From NCBI RefSeq assembly GCF_050947335.1, contig NW_027473882.1, forward strand, positions 1 to 64,000: a stretch of DNA of 64,000 nt, given 5' to 3'. Position 1 is the stretch's first letter; each line of letters starts with the position of its first letter. The translations under genes were made by a program, and so were the position numbers. The notes beneath the pieces were generated by a model. It saw nothing but the letters and a program-made list of their open reading frames with translations, did no database searches and had not been told where the DNA came from. Source of the stretch: Megachile rotundata. Taxonomy: Eukaryota; Arthropoda; Insecta; Hymenoptera; Megachilidae. Below, one piece after another: positions 1 to 11,201 of this stretch.

Positions 1-83
1 TCTATCGATAATATAAGCATAATATGGCTAATAATATGAGTTAGATTGATAATACTAAGGGTAGTGAGTATAGTAATTCTCGT
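1..83 (+). repeat. First monomer; phase reference of the 83-bp unit
   Basis: This monomer sets the phase. It is the cgataat subtype (tctatcgataatataagc) carrying actaagggtagtgag and ending in aattctcgt. That combination is nearly always inherited as a package and is called m1 here. It follows m27 wherever the junction is preserved (2155 to 2238, and 41245 to 41328), which supports a closed 27-subtype cycle. The 8-bp palindrome tatcgata spans positions 4-11. Confidence 0.9.
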
Positions 84-390
84 TCTATCGATCATATAAG
101 CATAATATGGCTAATAATATGAGTTGGATTGATAATAATAAGAGTAATAAGTATAGTAATTGTAGTTCTATCGATCATATCTGCATAATATGGTTAATAA
201 TATGAGTTAGATTCATAATAATAACAGTAATAAGTATAGTAGTTGTCGTTCTATCGATCATTTAAGCATAATATGGCTAATAATATGAGTTAGATTGATA
301 ATACTAAGAGTAGTGAGTATAGTAATTCTCGTTCTATCGATCATATAAGCATAATATGGCTAATAATACGAGTTAGATTGATAATAATAA

Positions 391-1300
391 GAGTATAAGT
401 ATAGTAATTGTCGTTCTATCGATCATATAAGCACAATATGGCTAATAATATGAGTTAGATTGATAATAATAAGAGTAATGAGTATAGTAATTTTCGTTCT
501 ATCGATCATATCTGCATAATATGGTTAACAGTATGAGTTAGATTGATAATAATAAGAGTAATAAGTATAGTAAATTGTCGTTATATTGATCATATAACCA
601 TAATATGGCTAATAGCATGAGTTGGATTGATAATAATAAGAGTAATGAGTATAGTAATTGTCGTTCTATCGATCATATCTGCATAATATGGTTAATAGTA
701 TGAGTTAGATTGATAATAGTGAGTGTAATAAATATAGTAATTGTCGTTCTATCGCTCATATTAGCACAATATGGCTAATAACATGAGTTAGATTGATAAT
801 AATAAGAGTAATAAGTATAGTAATTGTCGTTCTATCGATCATATAAGCATAATATGGCTAATAATATGAGTTAGATTGATAATAATAACAGTAATAAGTA
901 TAGTAATTGTCGTTCTATCGATAATATAAGCATAATATGGCTAATAATATGAGTTAGATTGATAATACTAAGAGTAGTGAGTATAGTAATTCTCATTCTA
1001 TCGATCATATAAGCATAATATGGCTAATAATAGGAGTTAGATTGATAATAATAACAGTAATAAGTATAGTAATTGTCGTTCTATCGATAATATAAGCATA
1101 ATATGGCTATTAATATGAGTTAGATCACAATAATAAGAGTAATAAGTATAGTAATTGTCGTTCTATCGATCATATAAGCATAATATGGCTAATAATATGA
1201 GTTAGATTTATAATAATGAGTAATAAGTATAGTAATTGTCGTTCTATCGATCATATAAGCACAATATGGCTAATAATATGAGTTAGATTGATATAATAAG
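391..1300 (+). other. Cluster of five monomer-length indels
   Basis: Indels lie in gagtataag (near 394, -1), gtaaattg (near 572, +1), agatcaca (near 1125, -1), ataatgag (near 1217, -2) and gatataat (near 1290, -1). Five of the 13 indels of the whole window fall in 0.9 kb of alpha copy 1. Matching monomers in copy 2 and at 26225-27884 have full length, so the changes came after duplication. Confidence 0.85.
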
Positions 1301-2237
1301 AGTAATAAGTATAGTAATTGTCGTTATAACGATCATATAACCATAATATGGCTAATAGTATGAGTTAGATTGATAATAATAAGAGTAATGAGTATAGTAA
1401 TTGTCGTTCTATCGATCATATCTGCATAATATGGTTAATAATATGAGTTAGATTGATAATAGTGAGTGTAATAAATATAGTAATTGTCGTTCTATCGCTC
1501 ATATAAGCACAATATGGCTAATAATATGAGTTAGATAGATAATAATAAGAGTAATAAGTATAGTAATTGTCGTTCTATCGATCATATAAGCATAATATGG
1601 CTAATAATATGAGTTAGATTGATAATACTAAGTGTAATAAGTATAGTAATTGTCGTTCTATCGATCATAATTGCATAATATGGTTAAGAATATGAGTTAG
1701 ATTGATAATAATAAGAGCAATGAGTATAGTAATTGTCGTACTATCGATCATATAAGCATAATATGGCTAATAATATGAGTTAGATTGATAATAATAAGTG
1801 TAAAAAGTAGAGTAATTGTCGTTCGATCGATCATATCTGCATAATATGGTTAATAATATGAGTTAGATTGATAATAATAAGAGTAATGAGTATTGTAATT
1901 GTCGTACTATCGATCATATAAGCATAATATGGCTAATAATGTGAGTTAGATTGATAATAGTGAGTGCAATAAATATAGTAATTGTCGTTCTATCGCTCAT
2001 ATAAGCACAATATGGCTAATAATATGAGTTAGATTGATAATAATAAGAGTAATAAGTATAGTAATTGTCGTTCTATCGATCATATAAGCATAATATGGCT
2101 AATAATATGAGTTAGATTGATAATAATAAGTGTAATAAGTATAGTAATTGTCGTTCTATCGGTCATTTAAGCATAATATGGCTAATAATATGAGTCAGAT
2201 GGATAATAATAACAGTAATAAGTATAGTAATTGTCGT

Positions 2238-3981
2238 TCTATCGATAATATAAGCATAATATGGCTAATAATATGAGTTAGATTGATAATACTAAGGGTA
2301 GTGAGTATAGTAATTCTCGTTCTATCGATCATATAAGCATAATATGGCTAATAATATGAGTTGGATTGATAATAATAAGAGTAATAAGTATAGTAATTGT
2401 AGTTCTATCGATCATATCTGCATAATATGGTTAATAATATGAGTTAGATTCATAATAATAACAGTAATAAGTATAGTAGTTGTCGTTCTATCGATCATTT
2501 AAGCATAATTTGGCTAATAATATGAGTTAGATTGATAATATAAGAGTAATAAGTGTAGTAATTGTCGTTCTATCAGTCATTTAAGCATAATATGGCTAAT
2601 AATACGAGTTAGATTGATAATAATAAGAGTAATAAGTATAGTAATTGTCGTTCTATCGATCATATAAGCACAATATGGCTAATAATATGAGTTAGATTGA
2701 TAATAATAAGAGTAATGAGTATAGTAATTTTCGTTCTATCGATCATATCTGCATAATATGGTTAACAGTATGAGTTAGATTGATAATAATAAGAGTAATA
2801 AGTATAGTAATTGTCGTTATATTGATCATATAACCATAATATGGCTAATAGCATGAGTTGGATTGATAATAATAAGAGTAATGAGTATAGTAATTGTCGT
2901 TCTATCGATCATATCTGCATAATATGGTTAATAATATGAGTTAGATTGATAATAGTGAGTGTAATAAATATAGTAATTGTCGTTCTATCGCTCATATTAG
3001 CACAATATGGCTAATAACATGAGTTAGATTGATAATAATAAGAGTAATAAGTATAGTAATTGTCGTTCTATCGATCATATAAGCATAATATGGCTAATAA
3101 TATGAGTTAGATTGATAATAATAACAGTAATAAGTATAGTAATTGTCGTTCTATCGATAATATAAGCATAATATGGCTAATAATATGAGTTAGATTGATA
3201 ATACTAAGAGTAGTGAGTATAGTAATTCTCATTCTATCGATCATATAAGCATAATATGGCTAATAATAGGAGTTAGATTGATAATAATAACAGTAATAAG
3301 TATAGTAATTGTCGTTCTATCGATAATATAAGCATAATATGGCTATTAATATGAGTTAGATTCACAATAATAAGAGTAATAAGTATAGTAATTGTCGTTC
3401 TATCGATCATATAAGCATAATATGGCTAATAATATGAGTTAGATTTATAATAATAAGAGTAATAAGTATAGTAATTGTCGTTCTATCGATCATATAAGCA
3501 CAATATGGCTATTAATATGAGTTAGATTCACAATAATAAGTGTAATAAGTATAGTAATTGTCGTTCTATCGATCATAATTGCATAATATGGTTAAGAATA
3601 TGAGTTAGATTGATAATAATAAGAGCAATGAGTATAGTAATTGTCGTACTATCGATCATATAAGCATAATATGGCTAATAATATGAGTTAGATTGATAAT
3701 AATAAGTGTAAAAAGTAGAGTAATTGTCGTTCGATCGATCATATCTGCATAATATGGTTAATAATATGAGTTAGATTGATAATAATAAGAGTAATGAGTA
3801 TTGTAATTGTCGTACTATCTATCATATAAGCATAATATGGCTAATAATGTGAGTTAGATTGATAATAGTGAGTGCAATAAATATAGTAATTGTCGTTCTA
3901 TCGCTTCATTATAAGCACAATATGGCTAATAATATGAGTTAGATTGATAATAATAAGAGTAATAAGTGCAGTATTTGTCGT
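2238..3981 (+). repeat. Higher-order repeat alpha, copy 2, lacking m17-m20
   Basis: This block repeats copy 1 in order from m1 (2238) to m16 (3482), then jumps to m21 (3565) and runs to m25 (3897). The joint monomer at 3482-3564 is a chimera. It starts like m16 (agcacaatatgg), continues like m14 (ctattaatatg, gattcacaat) and ends like m20 (aagtgtaataag). Four monomers are therefore missing without loss of the 83-bp phase. It carries the cagtcattt subtype at 2569, which copy 1 lacks. A 2-bp insertion lies at 3903-3911. After 3982 the order departs from alpha. Confidence 0.88.
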
Positions 3982-4562
3982 TCTATCGATCATATAAGCA
4001 TAATATGGCTAATAATACGAGTTAGATTGACAATAATAAGAGTAATAAGTATAGTAATTGTCGTTCTATCGATCATTTAAGCATAATATGGCTAATAATA
4101 TGAGTTAGATTGATAATAATAACAGTAATAAGTATAGTAATTGTCGTTCTGTCGATAATATAAGCATAATATGGCTAATAATATGAGTTAGATTGATAAT
4201 ACTAAGAGTAGTGAGTATAGTAATTCTCGTTCTATCGATCATATAAGCATAATATGGCTAATAATATGAGTTAGATTGATAATAATAAGAGTAATAAGTA
4301 TAGTAATTGTCGTTCTATCGGTCATTTAAGCATAATATGGCTAATAATATGAGTCAGATTGATAATAATAACAGTAATAAGTATAGTAATTGTCGTTCTA
4401 TCGATCATATAAGCATAATATGGCTAATAATATGAGTTAGATTGATAATAGTGAGTGCAATAAATATAGTAATTGTCGTTCTATCGCTCATATAAGCACA
4501 ATATGGCTAATAATATGAGTTAGATTGATAATAATAAGAGTAATAAGTATAGTAATTGTCGT
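3982..4562 (+). repeat. Seven mixed monomers between alpha segments
   Basis: These monomers combine the aatacgag, catttaagc, cgataat/actaagag, cggtcattt with gagtcag, gtgagtgcaataaat and cgctcatataagcac subtypes. The order does not match a continuous part of alpha. No gene or unique DNA is present. The stretch looks like shuffled array material between two alpha copies. Confidence 0.75.
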
Positions 4563-5391
4563 TCTATCGATCATATAACCATAATATGCTAATAGCATGA
4601 GTTAGATTGATAATAATAAGAGTAATGAGTATAGTAATTGTCGTTCTATCGATCATATCTGCATAATATGGTTAATAATATGAGTTAGATTGATAATAGT
4701 GAGTCTAATAAATATAGTAATTGTCGTTCTATCGCTCATATAAGCACAATATGGCTAATAATATGTGTTAGATTGATAATAATAAGAGTAACAAGTATAG
4801 TAATTGTCGTTCTATCGATCATAATTGCATAATATGGTTAATAATATGCGTTAGATTGATAATAATAAGAGCAATGAGTATAGTAATTGTCGTACTATCG
4901 ATCATATAAGCATAATATGGCTAATAATATGAGTTAGATTGATAATAATAAGTGTAAAAAGTAGAGTAATTGTCGTTCGATCGATCATATCTGCATAATA
5001 TGGTTAATAATATGAGTTAGATTGATAATAATAAGAGTAATGAGTATAGTAATTGTCGTACTATCGATCATATAAGAATAATATGGCTAATAATGTGAGT
5101 TAGATTGATAATAGTGAGTGCAATAAATATAGTAATTGTCGTTCTATCGCTCATATAAGCACAATATGGCTAATAATATGAGTTAGATTGATAATAATAA
5201 GAGTAATAAGTATAGTAATTGTCGTTCTATCGATCATATAAGCATAATATGGCTAATGATATGAGTTAGATTGATAATAATAAGTGTAATAAGTATAGTA
5301 ATTGTCGTTCTATCGGTCATTTAAGCATAATATGGCTAATAATATGAGTCAGATTGATAATAATAACAGTAATAAGTATAGTAATTGTCGT
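4563..5391 (+). repeat. Alpha, partial copy 3 (m17-m19, m21-m27)
   Basis: Ten monomers keep the alpha order: agcatg monomer at 4563, catatctgc at 4645, cgctc at 4728, cataattgc at 4811, actatcg at 4894, ttcgatcgatc at 4977, gtgagtgcaataaat at 5060, cgctc at 5143, plain at 5226 and cggtcattt at 5309. m20 is absent. One base is missing in atatgct near 4589. Private changes include atatgcg near 4846 and agaataatatgg near 5074. Confidence 0.85.
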
Positions 5392-7466
5392 TCTATCGAT
5401 AATATAAGCATAATATGGCTAATAACATGAGTTAGATTGATAATAATAAGAGTAGTAAGTATAGTATTTGTCGTTCTATCGATAATATAAGCATAATATG
5501 GCTAATAATATGAGTTAGATTGATAATACTAAGAGTAGTGAGTATAGTAATTCTCGTTCTATCGATAATATAAGCATAATATGGCTAATAATATGAGTTA
5601 GATTGATAATAATGAGAGTAATAAGTATAGTAATTGTCGTTCTATCGGTGATTTAAGCATAATATGGCTAATAATATGAGTCAGATTGATAATAATAACA
5701 GTAATAAGTATAGTAATTGTCGTTCTATCGATAATATAAGCATAATATGGCTAATAATATGAGTTAGATTGATAATACTAAGAGTAGTGAGTATAGTAAT
5801 TCTCGTTCTATCGATCATATAATCATAATATGGCTAATAATATGAGTTAGATTGATAATACTAAGAGTAGTGAGTATAGTAATTGTCGTTCTATCGATCA
5901 TATAAGCATAATATGGCTAATAATATGAGTTAGATTGATAATAATAAGAGTAGTAAGTATAGTATTTGTCGTTCTATCGATCATATAAGCATAATATGGC
6001 TAATAATACGAGTTAGATTGATAATAATAAGAGTAATAAGTATAGTAATTGTCGTTCTATCGATCATTTAACCATAATATGGCTAATAATATGAGTTAAA
6101 TTGATAATAATAAGAGTAATAAGTATAGTAATTGTCGTTCTCTCGATCATATAAGCATAATATGGCTAATAATATGAGTTAGAGTGATAATACTAAGAGT
6201 AGTGAGTATAGTAATTCTCATTCTATCGATCATATAAGCATAATATGGCTAATAATATGAGTTAGATTTATAATAATAAGAGTAATAAGTATAGTAATTG
6301 TCGTTCTATCGATAATATAAGCATAATATGGCTAATAATATGAGTTAGATTCATAATAATAAGAGTAATAAGTATAGTAATTGTCGTTCTATCGATCATA
6401 TAAGCATAATATGGCTAAAAATATGAGTTAGATTTATAATAATAAGAGTAATAAGTATAGTAATTGTCGTTCTATCGATCATATAAGCACAATATGGCTA
6501 ATAATATGAGTTAGATTGATAATAATAAGAGTAATAAGTATAGTAATTGTCGTTATATCGATCATATAACCATAATATGGCTAATAGCATGAGTTAGATT
6601 GATAATAATAAGAGTAATGAGTATAGTAATTGTCGTTCTATCGATCATATCTGCATAATATGGTTAATAATATGAGTTAGATTGATAATAGTGAGTGTAA
6701 TAAATATAGTAATTGTCGTTCTATCGCTCATATAAGCACAATATGGCTAATAATATGAGTTAGATTGATAATAATAAGAGTAATAAGTATAGTAATTGTC
6801 GTTCTATCGATCATATAAGCATAATATGGCTAATAATATGAGTTAGATTGATAATAATAAGTGTAATAAGTATAGTAATTGTCGTTCTATCGATCATAAT
6901 TGCATAATATGGTTAATAATATGAGTTAGATTGATAATAATAAGAGCAATGAGTATAGTAATTGTCGTACTATCGATCATATAAGCATAATATGGCTAAT
7001 AATATGAGTTAGATTGATAATAATAAGTGTAAAAAGTAGAGTAATTGTCGTTCGATCGATCATATCTGCATAATATGGTTAATAATATGAGTTAGATTGA
7101 TAATAATAAGAGTAATGAGTATAGTAATTGTCGTACTATCGATCATATAAGCATAATATGGCTAATAATGTGAGTTAGATTGATAATAGTGAGTGCAATA
7201 AATATAGTAATTGTGGTTCTATCGCTCATATAAGCACAATATGGCTAATAATATGAGTTGGATTGATAATAATAAGAGTAATAAGTATAGTAATTGTCGT
7301 TCTATCGATCATATAAGCATAATATGGCTAATAATATGAGTTAGATTGATAATAATAAGTGTAATAAGTATAGTAATTGTCGTTCTATCGGTCATTTAAG
7401 CATAATATGGCTAATAATATGAGTCAGATTGATAATAATAACAGTAATAAGTATAGTAATTGTCGT
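5392..7466 (+). repeat. 25-monomer block; alpha m14-m27 in its second part
   Basis: Three cgataat monomers at 5392, 5475 and 5558 open the block. Part of 5641-5972 reappears at 7384-7715 (offset 1743 bp, 21 monomers), marked by cataatcat forms at 5819 and 7562. From 6305 the order is alpha: an m14-like gattcataat monomer, m15 with ggctaaaaatatg (6413), m16 at 6471, m17 at 6554, m21 at 6886, m23 at 7052, m25 at 7218 and m27 at 7384. Here m17 reads tatatcgatc rather than tataacgatc, so it belongs to a separate lineage from copy 1. Confidence 0.85.
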
Positions 7467-9292
7467 TCTATCGATAATATAAGCATAATATGGCTAATAA
7501 TATGAGTTAGATTGATAATACTAAGAGTAGTGAGTATAGTAATTCTCGTTCTATCGATCATATAATCATAATATGGCTAATAATATGAGTTAGATTGATA
7601 ATACTAAGAGTAGTGAGTATAGTAATTGTCGTTCTATCGATCATATAAGCATAATATGGCTAATAATATGAGTTAGATTGATAATAATAAGAGTAGTGAG
7701 TACAGTATTTGTCGTTCTATCGATCATATAAGCATAATATGGCTAATAATACGAGTTAGATTGATAATAATAAGAGTAGTGAGTATAGTAGTTCTCATTC
7801 TATCGATCATATAAGCATAATATGGCTAATAATATGAGTTAGATTGATAATACTAAGAGTATTGAGTATAGTAATTGTCGTTCTATCGATCATATAAGCA
7901 TAATATGGCTAATAATATGAGTTAGATTGATAATAATAAGTGTAGTAAGTATAGTAATTGTCGTTCTATCGGTCATTTAAGCATAATATGGCTAATAATA
8001 AGAGTCAGATTGATAATAATAACAGTAATAAGTATAGTAATTGTCGTTCTATCGATAATATAAGCATAATATGGCTAATAATATGAGTTAGATTGATAAT
8101 ACTAAGAGTAGTGGGTATAGTAATTCTCGTTCTATCGATCATATAATCATAATATGGCTAATAATATGAGTTACATTGATAATACTAAGAGTGGTGAGTA
8201 TAGTAATTGTCGTTCTATCGATCATATAAGCATAATATGGCTAATAACATGAGTTAGATTGATAATAATAAGAGTAGTAAGTATAGTATTTGTCGTTCTA
8301 TCGATCATATAAGCATAATATGGCTAATAATACGAGTTAGATTGATAATAATAAGAGTAATAAGTATAGTAATTGTCGTTCTATCGATCATTTAACCATA
8401 ATATGGCTAATAATATGAGTTAGATTGATAATAATAAGAGTAATAAGTATAGTAATTGTCGTTCTATCGATAATATAAGCATAATATGGCTAATAATATG
8501 AGTTAGATTGATAATACTAAGGGTAGTGAGTATAGTAATTCTCGTTCTGTCGATCATGTAAGCATAATATGGCTAATAATATGAGTTGGATTGATAATAA
8601 TAAGAGTAATAAGTATAGTAATTGTCGTTCTATCGATCATATAAGCATAATATGGCTAATAATATGAGTTAGATTCATAATAATAAGAGTAATAAGTATA
8701 GTAATTGTCGTTCTATCGATCATATAAGCATAATATGGCTAAAAATATGAGTTAGATTTATAATAATAAGAGTAATAAGTATAGTAATTGTCGTTCTATC
8801 GATCATATAAGCACAATATGGCTAATAATATGAGTTAGATTGATAATAATAAGAGTAATAAGTATAGTAATTGTCGTTATATCGATCATATAACCATAAT
8901 ATGGCTAATAGCATGAGTTAGATTGATAATAATAAGAGTAATGAGTATAGTAATTGTCGTTCTATCGATCATATCTGCATAATATGGTTAATAATATGAG
9001 TTAGATTGATAATAGTGAGTGTAATAAATATAGTAATTGTCGTTCTATCGCTCATATAAGCACAATATGGCTAATAATATGAGTTAGATTGATAATAATA
9101 AGAGTAATAAGTATAGTAATTGTCGTTCTATCGATCATATAAGCATAATATGGCTAATAATATGAGTTAGATTGATAATAATAAGTGTAATAAGTATAGT
9201 AATTGTCGTTCTATCGATCATAATTGCATAATATGGTTAATAATATGAGTTAGATTGATAATAATAAGAGCAATGAGTATAGTAATTGTCGT
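7467..9292 (+). repeat. 22-monomer unit (1826 bp), copy 1
   Basis: The stretch 7490-8675 reappears at 9316-10501, offset 1826 bp (22 monomers). Shared rare markers are gagtattgag (7857 and 9683), gttacattgat (near 8170 and 9996), gtgggtatag, aataagagtcag and gtcgatcatgtaagc (near 8549 and 10375). The remainder, 8664-9292, instead matches 6340-6968 at an offset of 2324 bp (28 monomers), marked by ggctaaaaatatg at 6413 and 8737. The unit is thus a mosaic of two older sources. Confidence 0.85.
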
Positions 9293-9340
9293 ACTATCGA
9301 TCATATAAGCATAATATGGCTAATAATATGAGTTAGATTG
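8664..9340 (+). repeat. Alpha, partial copy (m14-m22)
   Basis: The order is the m14-like gattcataat monomer, m15 (aaaaatatg), m16 at 8795, m17 at 8878 (tatatcg), m18 at 8961, m19 at 9044, m20 at 9127, m21 at 9210 and the start of m22 at 9293. It shares the tatatcg and aaaaatatg states with the copy at 6305-7466, so the two descend from one duplication. The m22 monomer switches midway to the actaagag type, which marks the exchange point. Confidence 0.85.
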
Positions 9341-10501
9341 ATAATACTAAGAGTAGTGAGTATAGTAATTCTCGTTCTATCGATCATATAATCATAATAT
9401 GGCTAATAATATGAGTTAGATTGATAATACTAAGAGTAGTGAGTATAGTAATTGTCGTTCTATCGATCATATAAGCATAATATGGCTAATAATATGAGTT
9501 AGATTGATAATAATAAGAGTAGTGAGTATAGTATTTGTCGTTCTATCGATCATATAAGCATAATATGGCTAATAATACGAGTTAGATTGATAATAATAAG
9601 AGTAGTGAGTATAGTAGTTCTCATTCTATCGATCATATAAGCATAATATGGCTAATAATATGAGTTAGATTGATAATACTAAGAGTATTGAGTATAGTAA
9701 TTGTCGTTCTATCGATCATATAAGCATAATATGGCTAATAATATGAGTTAGATTGATAATAATAAGTGTAGTAAGTATAGTAATTGTCGTTCTATCGGTC
9801 ATTTAAGCATAATATGGCTAATAATAAGAGTCAGATTGATAATAATAACAGTAATAAGTATAGTAATTGTCGTTCTATCGATAATATAAGCATAATATGG
9901 CTAATAATATGAGTTAGATTGATAATACTAAGAGTAGTGGGTATAGTAATTCTCGTTCTATCGATCATATAATCATAATATGGCTAATAATATGAGTTAC
10001 ATTGATAATACTAAGAGTGGTGAGTATAGTAATTGTCGTTCTATCGATCATATAAGCATAATATGGCTAATAACATGAGTTAGATTGATAATAATAAGAG
10101 TAGTAAGTATAGTATTTGTCGTTCTATCGATCATATAAGCATAATATGGCTAATAATACGAGTTAGATTGATAATAATAAGAGTAATAAGTATAGTAATT
10201 GTCGTTCTATCGATCATTTAACCATAATATGGCTAATAATATGAGTTAGATTGATAATAATAAGAGTAATAAGTATAGTAATTGTCGTTCTATCGATAAT
10301 ATAAGCATAATATGGCTAATAATATGAGTTAGATTGATAATACTAAGGGTAGTGAGTATAGTAATTCTCGTTCTGTCGATCATGTAAGCATAATATGGCT
10401 AATAATATGAGTTGGATTGATAATAATAAGAGTAATAAGTATAGTAATTGTCGTTCTATCGATCATATAAGCATAATATGGCTAATAATATGAGTTAGAT
10501 T
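9316..10501 (+). repeat. 22-monomer unit, copy 2 (partial)
   Basis: This is the second copy of 7490-8675 at an offset of 1826 bp. I noticed very few differences, for example agtgagtacag near 7700 against agtgagtatag near 9526. At its right end the gattcataat monomer of copy 1 is replaced by a gataatactaag monomer, so the match ends near 10501. No coding sequence is present. Confidence 0.83.
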
Positions 10502-10786
10502 GATAATACTAAGAGTAGTGAGTATAGTAATTCTCATTCTATCGATCATATAAGCATAATATGGCTAATAATATGAGTTAGATAGATAATAATAAGAGTA
10601 ATGAGTATAGTAATTGTAGTTCTATCGATCATATCTGCATAATATGGTTAATAGTATGAGTTAGATTCATAATAATAACAGTAATAAGTATAGTAATTGT
10701 CGTTCTATCGATCATTTAAGCATAATATGGCTAATAATATGAGTTAGATTGATAATAATAAGAGTAATAAGTATAGTAATTGTCGT
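10502..10786 (+). repeat. Short link of catatctgc/catttaagc monomers
   Basis: Monomers here carry tctcatt, gatagataat with tgtagt, catatctgc with gattcataataataacag, and catttaagc. The same run recurs at about 18092-18339, 22657-22904, 24732-24984, 25976-26141 and 36598-36846. It is a stable sub-block that usually leads into a cggtcattt monomer. Confidence 0.75.
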
Positions 10787-11201
10787 TCTATCGGTCATTT
10801 AAGCATAATATGGCGAATAATATGAGTTGGGTTGATAAAACTAAGAATAATAAGTATAGTAACTGTCGTTCTATCGATCATATAAGCATAATATGGTTAA
10901 TAATATGAGTTAGAATGATAATAATAAGAGTAATAAGTATAGTAATTGTCGTTCTATCGATCATATCTGCATAATATGGTTAATAATATGAGTTAGATTG
11001 ATAATAGTGAGTGTAGTAAGTATAGTGAATGTCGTTCTATCGATCATATCAGCATAATATGGGTAATAATATGAGTTGGATTGATAATAGTAAGAGTAAT
11101 GAGTATAGTATTTGTCGTTCTATCGATCATATAAGCATAATATGGCTAATAATACGCGTTAGATTGATAATAATAAGAGTAATAAGCATAGTAATTGTCG
11201 T
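10787..11201 (+). repeat. J/K cassette 1 (five monomers)
   Basis: The order is J at 10787 (cggtcatttaagc, ggcgaataat, gagttgggttgataaaac, taactg), then ggttaat with gaatgataat at 10870, catatctgc with agtgagtgta at 10953, K at 11036 (catatcagc, atatgggtaat, ggattgataatagtaag) and an aatacgcg monomer at 11119. J is among the most divergent subtypes in the array. A 62-codon open frame starting at 11029 arises from this order, but it crosses monomers in different frames and is not taken as a gene. Private changes here are agtgtagtaag near 10999 and aatacgcg. Confidence 0.85.

Larger units (their letters stand above)
1..2237 (+). repeat. Higher-order repeat alpha, copy 1 (m1-m27)
   Basis: Twenty-seven monomers start at 1, 84, 167, 250, 333, 415, 498, 582, 665, 748, 831, 914, 997, 1080, 1162, 1243, 1325, 1408, 1491, 1574, 1657, 1740, 1823, 1906, 1989, 2072 and 2155. 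Landmarks are m3 (catatctgc with gattcataat and tagtagt), m8 (tatattgatc, agcatgagttgg), m10 (cgctcatattagcac, aacatg), m13 (aataggag), m14 (ggctattaatatg, gatcac), m17 (tataacgatc), m21 (cataattgc, ggttaagaatatg), m23 (ttcgatcgatc), m24 (gtgagtgcaataaat) and m27 (cggtcatttaagc, gagtcagatgg). Five indels make it 4 bp shorter than 27 x 83. Monomers 250-414 differ from the matching part of copy 2, as if patched from another subtype. Confidence 0.9.

Noticed and set aside
10787..10869. J monomer as a transposon end or insertion site
   Set aside because: It is a full 83-bp monomer in phase with its neighbours. No terminal inverted repeat, target-site duplication or transposase sequence is seen.
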